Shown piece after piece: positions 27,119 through 35,898 of a DNA stretch of 64,000 bases. The DNA is taken from the NCBI RefSeq assembly GCF_013409045.1, contig NZ_JACCBT010000001.1, positions 3,162,001-3,226,000 of the forward strand, given 5' to 3'. The notes beneath the pieces are model-generated. The model saw nothing but the letters and a program-made list of their open reading frames with translations. It did no database searches and was not told where the DNA came from. Position 1 is the first letter of the stretch. Each line of letters starts with the position of its first letter. The position numbers were made by a program, and so were the translations under genes. The stretch comes from Actinomadura citrea (GTDB lineage: Bacteria; Actinomycetota; Actinomycetes; Streptosporangiales; Streptosporangiaceae).

Positions 27119-28213
27119 ATGAGGGTTGTCCTGGCCGGCGGCGGCACCGCCGGACACATCGAGCCCGCCCTGGCGCTCGCCGACGCGCTGCGCCGCAACG
27201 ACCCGAACACCGGGGTCGTCTGCCTGGGGACCGAGCGGGGCCTGGAGACCCGGCTCGTCCCGCAGCGGGGCTACGAGCTCGCCCTGATCCCGCCGGTGCC
27301 GCTGCCGCGCACGCTCACCCCGCAGCTGCTGTCGGTGCCCGGCCGGCTGCGCGGGGCGATCAACGCGGCCGCCTCCGTCCTCGACCAGGCCCAGGCCGAC
27401 ATCCTGGTCGGCTTCGGCGGCTACGTCGCCACCCCGGGCTACCTCGCGGCGCGCAAGCGCAAGGTTCCGATCATCGTCCACGAGGCCAACCCGAAGCCCG
27501 GCCTGGCCAACAAGCTGGGCGCCCGCTTCACCGAGCACGTCGCGGTCTCGCACGCCGACTCGCCGCTGCCGAACGCCCGGTTCGTGGGGATCCCGCTGCG
27601 CCGCGAGATCGCGACGCTGGACCGGCTCGCGATGGGGGACAAGGCCCGCTCCTACTTCGGGCTGCTCCCCGACCTGCCCACGCTGCTGATCTTCGGCGGC
27701 TCGCAGGGCGCCCGCTCGCTGAACCAGGCCGCCGTGGCCTCCGCGCCGTACTTCCGGCAGGCGGGCATCCAGGTGCTGCACATCGTCGGGCCGAAGAACA
27801 CCGAGGAGCCCGAGCCCGCGGCCGGCGGCCCGCAGTACGTCACGATCCCCTACTGCGACCGGATGGACCTCGCCTACGCCGCCGCCGACATGGCGATGTG
27901 CCGCGCGGGCGCGATGACCTGCGCCGAGCTGGCCGCGGTCGCGCTGCCGGCGGTGTACGTCCCGCTCCCGATCGGCAACGGCGAGCAGCGGCTGAACGCC
28001 GAGCCGATCGTCGCGGCGGGCGGCGGCATGCTGGTCGACAACGCCGAGCTGTCGCCGGACTGGATCGCCCGGCACCTGCTGCCGGTGCTGGCCGACCCGG
28101 CCCGCGTCGCGCACATGTCGGAGGCCGCCGGCCGGATGGGCCGCCGCGACGCCGACGTCGCGCTCGCCCAGATGGTCTACGAAGTGGTCCGGTCCGCGGG
28201 CGCGGCCCGATGA
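27119..28213 (+). CDS. murG: UDP-GlcNAc--lipid I GlcNAc transferase
   Basis: This 364-residue GT28 glycosyltransferase converts lipid I to lipid II on the inner face of the membrane. The N-terminal VVLAGGGTAGHIEPALALA and the donor-site segments IFGGSQGARSLNQA and CRAGAMTCAELAA are intact. I chose ATG 27119 because homologues start at MRVVLAGGG. A TTG at 27107, directly after GAGGAG, would add four residues. The ATG has GAGGAG at a long distance of 12 bases. The stop overlaps murC as ATGA. Confidence 0.95.
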   Translation: MRVVLAGGGTAGHIEPALALADALRRNDPNTGVVCLGTERGLETRLVPQRGYELALIPPVPLPRTLTPQLLSVPGRLRGAINAAASVLDQAQADILVGFGGYVATPGYLAARKRKVPIIVHEANPKPGLANKLGARFTEHVAVSHADSPLPNARFVGIPLRREIATLDRLAMGDKARSYFGLLPDLPTLLIFGGSQGARSLNQAAVASAPYFRQAGIQVLHIVGPKNTEEPEPAAGGPQYVTIPYCDRMDLAYAAADMAMCRAGAMTCAELAAVALPAVYVPLPIGNGEQRLNAEPIVAAGGGMLVDNAELSPDWIARHLLPVLADPARVAHMSEAAGRMGRRDADVALAQMVYEVVRSAGAAR

Positions 28214-29637
28214 GCCTGATCGATCCGGGGGAGGTGGTGCCCGCCGCCGAGCTCGGCCGGGTCCACTTCATCGCGATCGGGGGCGCCGGGATGTCCGGCG
28301 TCGCGCGCATCATGCTGCGGCGCGGCATCGCCGTGTCCGGCAGCGACGCGCGCGACTCCGAGCTGCTCGCCCAGCTCGGCGACCTCGGCGCCAAGGTCTT
28401 CGTCGGGCACGACGCCGCGCACGTGGGGGACGCCGACACCGTCGTGGTGTCCACGGCGATCCGTGACACCAACCCCGAGCTGGTCGCCGCCCGCGCGCGC
28501 GGCCTGCGCGTCCTGCACCGCTCGGCCGCGCTCGCCTCGCTGATGGCGGACCGCCGGGCCGTCGCGGTCGCCGGCACCCACGGCAAGACCACCACCACCT
28601 CGATGCTGACGGTGGCGCTCCAGCACGCCGGCGCCGACCCGTCCTACTGCATCGGCGGGCAGCTCGTCACCACCGGCCTCGGCGCCGACGAGGGCACCGG
28701 CGACGTGTTCGTCGCGGAGGCCGACGAGAGCGACGGCTCGTTCCTCATGTACACCCCGCGCATCGCGGTCGTCACCAACGTCGAGGCCGACCACCTCGAC
28801 AACTACGGCGGCTTCGAGATGGTCAAGGAGAACTTCGCCCGTTTCGTCGACCGGATCGAGCCGGGCGGCACACTCGTCGTCGGCGCCGACGACCCGGTCG
28901 CGATGGAGCTGGTCGAGCGGGCGCGGGCCCGCGGCCTGACCGTGCTGACCTACGGGGAGGCCGAGGGCGCCGACCTGCGCGTGACCGGGTTCACGCCGCG
29001 CGGCCTCGGCTCCCGCTTCGAGATCGAGGGCGACGGGGAGTTCGCGCTGGCCGTGCCGGGGCGGCACAACGCGCTCAACGCCGCCGCCGTCATCGCGGTC
29101 ACGCGTTCCCTCGGCCTGGACGACGCGCCGGTGCGCGACGGCCTCGCCGCGTTCGGCGGGGCGATGCGGCGGCTGGAGCGCAAGGGCGAGGCGGGCGGCG
29201 TCGAGGTGTTCGACAGCTACGCCCACCACCCGACCGAGCTGACCGCCGACCTGGACGCCACACGCGACTACCTGGGGGAGAAGGGCGGGCAGGGCCGCAT
29301 CGTCGCCGTCTTCCAGCCGCACCTGTACAGCCGCACCCGGTTCTTCGCCGCCGAGTTCGGCGCCGCGCTCGGCCTCGCCGACGTCGCGGTCGTCCTGGAC
29401 GTCTACGGCGCCCGCGAGGACCCCGAGCCCGGCGTCACGGGCGCGCTGGTCGCCGACGCCGTCCCGGCGGGCACCGAGACCGTCTACGCGCCCGAGCGGG
29501 ACGAGGTGCCCGGTATCGCCGCGTCGCTCGCCCGTCCCGGCGACGTCGTCATCACGCTGGGCGCCGGGGACGTGACGCAGCTCGGCCCGCTCGTCCTGGC
29601 GCGTCTCGCCGGGGCGCCGGGCCCGTCGGGGAGATAG
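28210..29637 (+). CDS. murC: UDP-N-acetylmuramate--L-alanine ligase
   Basis: This 475-residue Mur ligase adds L-alanine to UDP-MurNAc, the first stem-peptide step. The Rossmann motif is FIAIGGAGMSGVARIM, the ATP loop AGTHGKTTTTSML, and the later motifs EADESDGSF, VTNVEADHLDNYGG, YAHHPTEL and FQPHLYSRTRFF are in place. It overlaps murG by four bases. Its presence inside the dcw cluster resembles mycobacteria and differs from Streptomyces, where murC lies elsewhere. A short 18-bp tandem array follows the stop codon. Confidence 0.95.
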   Translation: MSLIDPGEVVPAAELGRVHFIAIGGAGMSGVARIMLRRGIAVSGSDARDSELLAQLGDLGAKVFVGHDAAHVGDADTVVVSTAIRDTNPELVAARARGLRVLHRSAALASLMADRRAVAVAGTHGKTTTTSMLTVALQHAGADPSYCIGGQLVTTGLGADEGTGDVFVAEADESDGSFLMYTPRIAVVTNVEADHLDNYGGFEMVKENFARFVDRIEPGGTLVVGADDPVAMELVERARARGLTVLTYGEAEGADLRVTGFTPRGLGSRFEIEGDGEFALAVPGRHNALNAAAVIAVTRSLGLDDAPVRDGLAAFGGAMRRLERKGEAGGVEVFDSYAHHPTELTADLDATRDYLGEKGGQGRIVAVFQPHLYSRTRFFAAEFGAALGLADVAVVLDVYGAREDPEPGVTGALVADAVPAGTETVYAPERDEVPGIAASLARPGDVVITLGAGDVTQLGPLVLARLAGAPGPSGR

Positions 29638-29700
29638 GGCCCGTCAGGGGATCGGGCTTGCCAAGAGGATCGGGCCTGCCGGAGCATACGGCTTGCCGGG
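29629..29700 (+). repeat. 18-bp degenerate tandem repeats after murC
   Basis: Three units, 29647-29664, 29665-29682 and 29683-29700, share the pattern GRGGATCGGGCYTGCCRR. A weaker unit overlaps the last codons of murC. Units one and two differ at only a few positions, and the third is more diverged. The array fills much of the 133-bp gap before ftsQ and contains no terminator-like hairpin. Confidence 0.65.
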
Positions 29701-29770
29701 GGACGGGGCGTGACACGCCGCCGCCCGCGCGGTCGGCCGCGGACGCGGGGATCACTGTCAGGCTTGGGGC

Positions 29771-30532
29771 ATGACCGAGGCGCAGACGGGCCGCCGCGCG
29801 TCGCCGGAACCGGAGCACGAGCCGGAGGCCGCGGAGCCGGACGGACGCGCCCGCGCGAACCGCTGGAAGGTGGTGTTCGTCACCCTCCTGGTGGTCGGCG
29901 CGCTCGGCGCGGTGTCCTGGGTCCTGCTCGGGTCGAGGCTGCTGGTGGTGCGGCATGTCGAGGTGACGGGCACCCGCCTGGCGTCCGCCGACCGGGTGGT
30001 GGCGGCGGCCGGGATCGATCTCGGCACGCCGATGGTGCGGCTCAGGACGGGCGCGGTCCGCGACCGCGTCGAGCGGCTCCGCGAGGTCGAGTCGGCGGCG
30101 ATCGAGCGGCGCTGGCCGGGGACGGTCCGCATCGTCGTCCGGGAGCGCGAGCCGGTCGCGGTGTTCCGTGGCGGAGGCGGCTACCACCTGCTCGACCGGC
30201 ACGGCGTGACGGTCGCCGACGAGGAGTCCCGCCCGGAGGGGCTTCCCATGCTCACCGTCGCCTCGCCCGGGCCGTCCGACCGGGCGACCCTGGCGGCGCT
30301 CGGCGTGCTGTCCGCCCTGCCCGAACGGCTGAGCGGCAAGCTCACCGAGGTGGAGGCGAGCGGGCCGGAGGCGGTGACCCTCTACATGGCGGGCGGTCAG
30401 ACGGTGGTGTGGGGAGCCGCCGAACGGGCGGACGAGAAGATCAGGTTGCTGGACGCCGTGCGGCGGACGGCGGCGGGGCGCGCCGTCCGCACCGTCGACG
30501 TCAGCTCGCCGGAGGTCCTCAAGACGGAATGA
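29771..30532 (+). CDS. ftsQ: divisome protein FtsQ
   Basis: This 253-residue bitopic protein has a cytoplasmic tail rich in Glu, a membrane helix near residues 35-55 (VVFVTLLVVGALGAVSWVLL), and a POTRA domain starting LLVVRHVEVTGTRLASADRV. The following FtsQ beta domain contains WPGTVRIVVREREPVAVF. FtsQ recruits FtsL and DivIC/FtsB. The start is ATG 29771; the ribosome binding site is weak. The gene is separated from both murC and ftsZ by gaps, in contrast to the overlapping genes upstream, so it may have its own expression level. Confidence 0.93.
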   Translation: MTEAQTGRRASPEPEHEPEAAEPDGRARANRWKVVFVTLLVVGALGAVSWVLLGSRLLVVRHVEVTGTRLASADRVVAAAGIDLGTPMVRLRTGAVRDRVERLREVESAAIERRWPGTVRIVVREREPVAVFRGGGGYHLLDRHGVTVADEESRPEGLPMLTVASPGPSDRATLAALGVLSALPERLSGKLTEVEASGPEAVTLYMAGGQTVVWGAAERADEKIRLLDAVRRTAAGRAVRTVDVSSPEVLKTE

Positions 30533-30848
30533 GGCCGTTCGGGCGACCGGGCGGAGGACCTGCGGAGGCGGGCGGTCCGCGACACGCCGGTCGAGTTCGG
30601 GGGAGGTTAGTTGACCCTGGCGGTAAGGCCGCCCTACTGTCCGTATCAGTCCTCAGGTTGACATAACTGTAAGCCTCAAGTTGAGGGTGAGGGTTTACCC
30701 CGCTCGCGCAGGGCTTCACAACAGGCTTCACAAACGAGTTCGAGCACACGGCTCGAAGAACACAGTCGGAATACAGGTCGGGAACACCGCGACGGCACGG
30801 TCGGCAGATCGGGCAGGGCGGTCAGAGAGAGCGGAAAGGCCCCTCGTC
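30533..30848 (+). promoter_or_regulatory. ftsZ promoter region with palindromes
   Basis: The 316 bases before ftsZ carry a likely promoter, TTGACC (30611-30616), 18 bases, TACTGT (30635-30640). A second -35-like TTGACA lies at 30658-30663. The perfect palindrome CCTCAAGTTGAGG covers 30674-30686 and has a near copy of its left part, CCTCAGGTTGA, at 30651-30661. A smaller GGGTTTACCC follows at 30691-30700. From memory, a similar palindrome occurs upstream of ftsZ in other actinomycetes, which points to regulation or a structured leader. The remainder to 30848 shows no gene. Confidence 0.6.
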
Positions 30849-32312
30849 GTGGCAGCACCGCAGAACTACCTCGCGGTCATCAAGGTCGTCGGCATCGGCG
30901 GCGGCGGCGTCAACGCCGTCAACCGGATGATCGAAGAGGGCCTCAAGGGCGTCGAGTTCATCGCGATCAACACGGACGCCCAGGCGCTGCTGATGAGTGA
31001 CGCCGACGTGAAACTGGACGTGGGCCGCGAGCTCACCCGGGGCCTCGGCGCCGGGGCGAACCCCGACGTCGGCCGCAAGGCCGCCGAGGACCACCGGGAG
31101 GAGATCGAGGAGGTCCTCAAGGGCGCCGACATGGTGTTCGTCACCGCAGGCGAAGGCGGCGGCACCGGTACCGGCGGCGCGCCCGTGGTCGCCAACATCG
31201 CCCGCACGCTCGGCGCCCTGACGATCGGCGTGGTCACCCGCCCGTTCAGCTTCGAGGGCAAGCGCCGCGCGATGCAGGCCGAGGCCGGCATCGAGACCCT
31301 GCGCGACGAGGTCGACACCCTCATCGTCATCCCGAACGACCGGCTGCTGACGATCTCCGACCGGCAGGTCAGCGTCCTGGACGCCTTCAAGGCCGCCGAC
31401 CAGGTGCTGCTGTCCGGTGTCCAGGGCATCACCGACCTGATCACCACCCCGGGCCTGATCAACCTGGACTTCGCCGACGTCAAGTCCGTGATGTCCGGCG
31501 CCGGCTCGGCGCTGATGGGCATCGGCTCGGCGCGCGGCGACGACCGCTCGGTCGCCGCCGCCGAGATGGCGATCTCCAGCCCGCTGCTGGAGGCCAGCAT
31601 CGACGGCGCGCACGGCGTGCTGCTGTCCATCTCCGGCGGCTCCGACCTCGGGCTGTTCGAGATCAACGAGGCGGCGCAGCTGGTGTCCAACGCCGCCGCC
31701 CCCGACGCCAACATCATCTTCGGCGCGGTCATCGACGACGCGCTCGGCGACGAGGTGCGGGTCACGGTGATAGCGGCGGGTTTCGACGAGGGGCGTCCGG
31801 CCAAGCCCATCCCTGAACCGGAGAGCAAGCGGCTGCCCCCGCCTCCGCGTCCCGTCCCGCCGCCGGCGGCCCCGCCCGCGCCGGCCAACCCGATCCCCAG
31901 CCGGGTCGGGCGGTCCGAGCCCCCGGCGGCGCAGCCGACCGCGCAGCAGCAGTCGGTGGCGCAGGCCGCCGCCGCGCCGCCGCCCCCGGCCCCCGCGCAG
32001 CAGCGGCCTGAGGCCGACCGGGCGCCGGTGCCCGCGCGGGCCCAGGACGACCGGTCCGCCGGACGCGGCGAGCAGTCCCGGTCCGAGGGGGCGGCGTCCG
32101 GGCAGCCGGGCCCGCCGGCCGACCGGGACGCCGGCGCGTCCGGCGGCGAGTCCGGCGGTTCCCGCGCACCCGCGCCCCGCCCGCCCTCCGACCAGCCCTC
32201 CCCCCGCGTGCACGCGGGGGAGAACGACGGCGGCCCCTCCTCCGGGCAGCGCCGCCGTCCCGTGGTCTTCGACGAGGACGACGACCTCGACGTCCCCGAC
32301 TTCCTGAAGTGA
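30849..32312 (+). CDS. ftsZ: cell division GTPase FtsZ
   Basis: This 487-residue protein is the tubulin homologue that forms the Z ring. The GTPase core covers about 1-310: the nucleotide-binding [13 protein letters not shown], the G-box GGGTGTGG near residues 103-110, and the T7 synergy loop region [12 protein letters not shown] long Pro/Ala/Arg/Gly-rich linker follows. The C-terminal peptide [11 protein letters not shown] binds SepF and FtsW. I chose GTG 30849, which yields the family start [15 protein letters not shown]; the longer frame to 30681 would cross the promoter. The stop overlaps the next gene as GTGA. Confidence 0.97.
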   Translation: MAAPQNYLAVIKVVGIGGGGVNAVNRMIEEGLKGVEFIAINTDAQALLMSDADVKLDVGRELTRGLGAGANPDVGRKAAEDHREEIEEVLKGADMVFVTAGEGGGTGTGGAPVVANIARTLGALTIGVVTRPFSFEGKRRAMQAEAGIETLRDEVDTLIVIPNDRLLTISDRQVSVLDAFKAADQVLLSGVQGITDLITTPGLINLDFADVKSVMSGAGSALMGIGSARGDDRSVAAAEMAISSPLLEASIDGAHGVLLSISGGSDLGLFEINEAAQLVSNAAAPDANIIFGAVIDDALGDEVRVTVIAAGFDEGRPAKPIPEPESKRLPPPPRPVPPPAAPPAPANPIPSRVGRSEPPAAQPTAQQQSVAQAAAAPPPPAPAQQRPEADRAPVPARAQDDRSAGRGEQSRSEGAASGQPGPPADRDAGASGGESGGSRAPAPRPPSDQPSPRVHAGENDGGPSSGQRRRPVVFDEDDDLDVPDFLK

Positions 32313-33037
32313 TCACCGCCGTCGCCCTGGGCGACGGCGTCGGCGCCGGCTTCACCGGCCGCGCCGGCGGCGTGAGCGGGCCCCCCTTCGACTCCCTGAA
32401 CCTCGGCGGCGCGGTCGGCGACGACCCGGCCGCCGTCCTTGACAACCGGCGGCGCGCCGCCGCCGAGCTCGGCGCCGACCCCGAGCGCACCGTCTTCATG
32501 CGGCAGGTGCACGGCGCCGACGTCGCGTTCGTCACCTCGACCGACCTGCCGGGACCGGTCGACGCCGTCGTCACGACCGTGCCCGGGCTCGCCCTCGCCG
32601 TCCTCGTCGCCGACTGCGCGCCCGTCCTGCTGGCCGACCCGGCCGCCGGGGTCGTCGGCGCCGCCCACTCCGGCCGTCCCGGAACGGCCGCCGGGGTGGT
32701 CCCGGCCCTGGTGAAGGCGATGTGCGAGCGGGGTGCCGACCCCGCCCGGATGGCCGCGGCCATCGGGCCCGCTGCGTGCGGCCGCTGCTACGAGGTCCCC
32801 GCGGAGATGCGGGACGAGGTCGCCGCCGTCGTCCCCGCCGCGCGCGCCACCACGTCCAAGGGCACCCCGGGCCTCGACATCCGCGCCGGCGTCGCCGAGC
32901 AGCTCGCGTCCGCGGGGGTGACCCGCGTGACCGTCGACGGCCGCTGCACGATCGAGGACCCGGACCTCTACTCCTACCGCCGCGAGGGGCGCACCGGCCG
33001 TTTCGCTGGGTATGTCTGGTTGAAGGAAGGCACGTGA
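32309..33037 (+). CDS. pgeF: PgeF/YfiH multicopper-like peptidoglycan editing factor
   Basis: This 242-residue protein belongs to the YfiH/DUF152 family, whose members hydrolyse misincorporated amino acids from UDP-MurNAc precursors or act on purine nucleosides. The metal-site motifs [23 protein letters not shown] and [12 protein letters not shown] with the His and Cys residues are present. [17 protein letters not shown] closes the fold. It starts at GTG 32309 inside the ftsZ stop and ends overlapping yggS, so it is fully embedded in the division operon. An editing role fits its neighbours. Confidence 0.9.
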   Translation: MITAVALGDGVGAGFTGRAGGVSGPPFDSLNLGGAVGDDPAAVLDNRRRAAAELGADPERTVFMRQVHGADVAFVTSTDLPGPVDAVVTTVPGLALAVLVADCAPVLLADPAAGVVGAAHSGRPGTAAGVVPALVKAMCERGADPARMAAAIGPAACGRCYEVPAEMRDEVAAVVPAARATTSKGTPGLDIRAGVAEQLASAGVTRVTVDGRCTIEDPDLYSYRREGRTGRFAGYVWLKEGT

Positions 33038-33807
33038 CCGACCGGGACCACACCGGCGCCGCCGGAGACGACACGGCAGGAGACCGCGCCGCGGCCGAGC
33101 GGTGCGCCGAGATCGCCGAGGGCCTGGCCGCCGTCCGGGCGCGCATCGCCGCCGCGTGCGCGGCCGCCGGCCGGGCCGAGGACGAGATCACGCTGATCGC
33201 GGTGACCAAGACGTTCCCCGCGTCCGACGTGCGGCTGCTGGCCGGGCTGGGCGTCGCCGAGGTCGGGGAGAACCGCGACCAGGAGGCCCGCCCGAAGGCC
33301 GCCGACTGCGCCGACCTCCCGCTCACCTGGCATTTCGTCGGGCGACTCCAGACCAACAAGGCGCGCGCCGTGGCCGGCTACGCCGACGTCGTGCACTCCG
33401 TGGACCGTCCGCGGCTGGTCACGGCCCTCGCGGAGGGCGCCGCCCGCACCGGACGCCCGCTCCGCTGCCTGGTGCAGGTCTCGCTGGACGAGGCGGGGAA
33501 GAAGGGCGAGGTGGGGGAGAGGGGCGGGGCCGTACCCGGCGACGTCCCCGGGCTGGCGGACGAGATCGCCGCCGCGCCCGGCCTGGAGCTCGGCGGCGTG
33601 ATGGCCGTCGCGCCCCTCGGCGCGGACCCGCTGCCCGCCTTCGCCCGGCTCGCGGAGACGGCGGCGCAAATGAGGCGGAACCATCCGGACGCGCGGATCG
33701 TCAGTGCGGGTATGAGCGGCGATCTGGAGCAGGCGATCGCGTGCGGCGCGACACACCTGCGGATCGGTACGGCGTTGCTCGGCGGCCGACGGGCAATCGT
33801 CAGGTAA
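33034..33807 (+). CDS. yggS: YggS-type PLP homeostasis protein
   Basis: This 257-residue protein has the TIM-barrel PLP-binding fold of the YggS/PROSC family, which buffers pyridoxal phosphate rather than catalysing a reaction. The PLP lysine is in LIAVTKTFPASDV, and the family segments VGENRDQEARPKA, WHFVGRLQTNKAR and SAGMSGDLEQAIACGATHLRIGTALLG are intact. It overlaps pgeF by four bases (GTGA). A short Gly/Glu/Lys-rich insertion near residue 160 is not typical. The gene keeps the conserved actinobacterial order with sepF. Confidence 0.93.
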   Translation: MTDRDHTGAAGDDTAGDRAAAERCAEIAEGLAAVRARIAAACAAAGRAEDEITLIAVTKTFPASDVRLLAGLGVAEVGENRDQEARPKAADCADLPLTWHFVGRLQTNKARAVAGYADVVHSVDRPRLVTALAEGAARTGRPLRCLVQVSLDEAGKKGEVGERGGAVPGDVPGLADEIAAAPGLELGGVMAVAPLGADPLPAFARLAETAAQMRRNHPDARIVSAGMSGDLEQAIACGATHLRIGTALLGGRRAIVR

Positions 33808-33912
33808 TGTCCCCCCAGTGGTACCTGCCTGAACGCGGGACGCCACAACGGATCAGTCCAACGGCGGGGCCGGACGCGCCCGGCGCCGAGGCCACAGGAC
33901 ACGGAGGGACGT

Positions 33913-34449
33913 ATGGCCAGCGCGATGCGCAAGATGGCGGTCTACCTCGGCCTTGTGGAGGACGACCGCTACGACGACAAGTACGGCGAATACGACGAGT
34001 ACGAGGTCTACGACGAGGAGACCGACACCGGGCAGGGCCGCCGTCGCGATGACGAATCCGGCGGTCAGCTTACCCGAGCCGAAGAGGCGCCGGACCGCGA
34101 TCGCGATCATCACTCCACGTCGACCATCGAGCGACGGTCCGTGGCGCTCTACGAGTCCGGTACCACCGACCTTGCGCGTATCACTACGCTGCATCCGAGG
34201 ACCTACAACGAGGCGAGGACGATCGGGGAGCACTTCCGGGAGGGCACGCCGGTGATCATGAATCTGACCGAGATGGTCGACAGCGACGCCAAGCGGCTGG
34301 TCGACTTCGCGGCGGGTCTCGTGTTCGGGCTGCACGGCAGCATCGAGCGTGTTACCAACAAGGTGTTCCTGCTGTCGCCCGTCAACGTCGAGGTGACGGC
34401 GGAGGACAAGGCCCGGATGGCAGAACGTGGGTTCTTCAACCAGAGCTGA
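33913..34449 (+). CDS. sepF: cell division protein SepF
   Basis: This 178-residue protein anchors FtsZ to the membrane. The N-terminal membrane-binding helix reads [18 protein letters not shown]. An acidic linker with Tyr-Asp repeats follows (about 17-70). The C-terminal SepF domain contains [25 protein letters not shown] and [20 protein letters not shown]. Actinobacteria lack FtsA, so SepF is the main anchor. The ATG at 33913 is preceded by GGAGGGA. A 105-bp gap separates it from yggS and could hold its own promoter. Confidence 0.96.
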   Translation: MASAMRKMAVYLGLVEDDRYDDKYGEYDEYEVYDEETDTGQGRRRDDESGGQLTRAEEAPDRDRDHHSTSTIERRSVALYESGTTDLARITTLHPRTYNEARTIGEHFREGTPVIMNLTEMVDSDAKRLVDFAAGLVFGLHGSIERVTNKVFLLSPVNVEVTAEDKARMAERGFFNQS

Positions 34450-34470
34450 GAGTCGCATGCGAGAGTATCC

Positions 34471-34767
34471 GTGAACATCGTTGGATCCGTACTGCAGGGG
34501 GTTCTGTACCTCTTCCTGCTGTTCCTGATCGGCAGGCTGGTCCTGGAGGTCCTGCAGTCGTTCGCCCGGCAGTGGAAGCCGACCGGGGTGGTGCTGGTGA
34601 TCGCCGAGGTGACCTACACGGTCACCGATCCGCCGCTGAAACTCCTCAGGCGTTTCATCCCGCCCATCCGGCTGGGTAACGTTGCCCTGGACCTCAGCTT
34701 CACGGTCCTCATCCTTGTGGTCTGGGTCTTGATCGTCTTCGTCGGTTCCATATTCGGCGGAGGTTAG
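34471..34767 (+). CDS. yggT: YggT family membrane protein
   Basis: This 98-residue protein has two hydrophobic segments (about residues 5-25 and 70-95) flanking a loop with ITDPPLKLLRRFIPPIRLG, here TVTDPPLKLLRRFIPPIRLG, the signature of YggT/YlmG proteins. The role is not settled; homologues affect cell division or osmotic tolerance. It starts at GTG 34471, 21 bases after sepF, and sits between sepF and divIVA as in most Gram-positive bacteria. Confidence 0.92.
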   Translation: MNIVGSVLQGVLYLFLLFLIGRLVLEVLQSFARQWKPTGVVLVIAEVTYTVTDPPLKLLRRFIPPIRLGNVALDLSFTVLILVVWVLIVFVGSIFGGG

Positions 34768-34824
34768 GTCGATCGGATACCGTCCTTCGGGGACAGACTC
34801 CAAGCGCGCCAAGGAGACGAGAAC

Positions 34825-35745
34825 ATGCCGCTGACACCCGCCGATGTGCGGAACAAGCAGTTCAGTACCACCAGGCTGAGGCCGGGGTACGACGAGGAGG
34901 AGGTGGACGCCTTCCTCGACGAGGTCGAGGCCGAGCTCGACCGCCTCATCCAGGAGAACGAGGAACTGCGGGCCAAGCTGGCCGAGTGCCTGCGCGGCAA
35001 GGTTCCCGCCATGGCCGCTCCCATCGTGGAGCCCAAGCCGGACATCCAGAAGATCCCCGAGCCTCCCCGCCCCGAGCCGGTGCCGCAGCCCGAGCCGGAG
35101 CCCGTCCTCGGCGGCCTCGGCATGTCCCCGGCTCCCACCGGTGAGGACAACATGGACACCGCGGCCCGCGTGCTGGCGCTCGCGCAGCAGACCGCCGACC
35201 AGGCGATCGCCGACGCCCGGCGCGAGGCCGACGAGACGCTCGGCCGCGCCCGCCGCGAGGCCGAGGAGATCCTCGGCAAGGCCCGCCGGCAGGCCGACCA
35301 GATCGTCAGCGAGGCCCGCTCCCGCGCCGAGGCCCTCGACCGCGACGCCCAGGAGCGGCACCGCCAGGTCATGGGCTCGCTCGTGCAGCAGCGCGAGGAG
35401 CTCGAGCGCGAGGTCGACAACCTGCGCGCCTTCGAGCGCGAGTACCGCAGCCGCCTGAAGGTCTACCTGGAGGGCCAGCTGCGCGACCTGGAGGCGGGCA
35501 GCACCGAGACCGGCGCGTTCGCCGCCGTCCCGGGCGCGGCGCCCGTGCAGACGCAGCAGAACTCGCCCCAGGCAGGTCCGCAGACGGGCCCGCAGAACGC
35601 CCTGCCGCACGCCGAGAACCGCAACGGCGGTGGCGCGCCGGCGCCGGGCACCTTCCCCGCGCCCGAGCACGCCCAGCAGGTCCAGCACTCGGCGACGGGC
35701 GCTTTCCACTCCGGCGGCGACAACCCGCCGCACGACAGGCGCTGA
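34825..35745 (+). CDS. divIVA: DivIVA / Wag31 polar growth protein
   Basis: This 306-residue coiled-coil protein marks curved membrane at poles and septa. The N-terminal lipid-binding domain reads MPLTPADVRNKQFSTTRLRPGYDEEEVDAFLDE. A Pro-rich linker (about 70-105) separates it from a long coiled coil (about 110-230) rich in Ala, Arg and Glu. The tail after residue 235 is Gln/Pro/Gly-rich. In actinobacteria this protein directs apical wall growth. AAGGAG precedes the ATG by 10 bases. Two strong hairpins follow the gene. Confidence 0.95.
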   Translation: MPLTPADVRNKQFSTTRLRPGYDEEEVDAFLDEVEAELDRLIQENEELRAKLAECLRGKVPAMAAPIVEPKPDIQKIPEPPRPEPVPQPEPEPVLGGLGMSPAPTGEDNMDTAARVLALAQQTADQAIADARREADETLGRARREAEEILGKARRQADQIVSEARSRAEALDRDAQERHRQVMGSLVQQREELEREVDNLRAFEREYRSRLKVYLEGQLRDLEAGSTETGAFAAVPGAAPVQTQQNSPQAGPQTGPQNALPHAENRNGGGAPAPGTFPAPEHAQQVQHSATGAFHSGGDNPPHDRR

Positions 35746-35778
35746 CACGGGCGCCTCAGGCGATAGTGTCGTTCCGAT

Positions 35779-35853
35779 CGCCGCGCCGGGGATGGCGCGC
35801 AGCCATCCCCGCGGCGCCGGGTGGTCGTGCCCTGGGCCGGCCGCCGGCTTTTT
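35779..35853 (+). terminator. bulged hairpin followed by a T-tailed hairpin after divIVA
   Basis: Arms 35779-35796 and 35802-35816 pair over 15 bp around GCGCA with a two-base CC bulge. Further on, GCCGG (35836-35840), CCG, CCGGC (35844-35848) is followed directly by TTTTT (35849-35853), a rare textbook intrinsic terminator in this GC-rich DNA. Together they probably end the division operon. Confidence 0.7.
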
Positions 35854-35898
35854 CGCGCGGCCCGGAGCCTAGCGGTCTGAACGAGTGGGAGTGACCCT

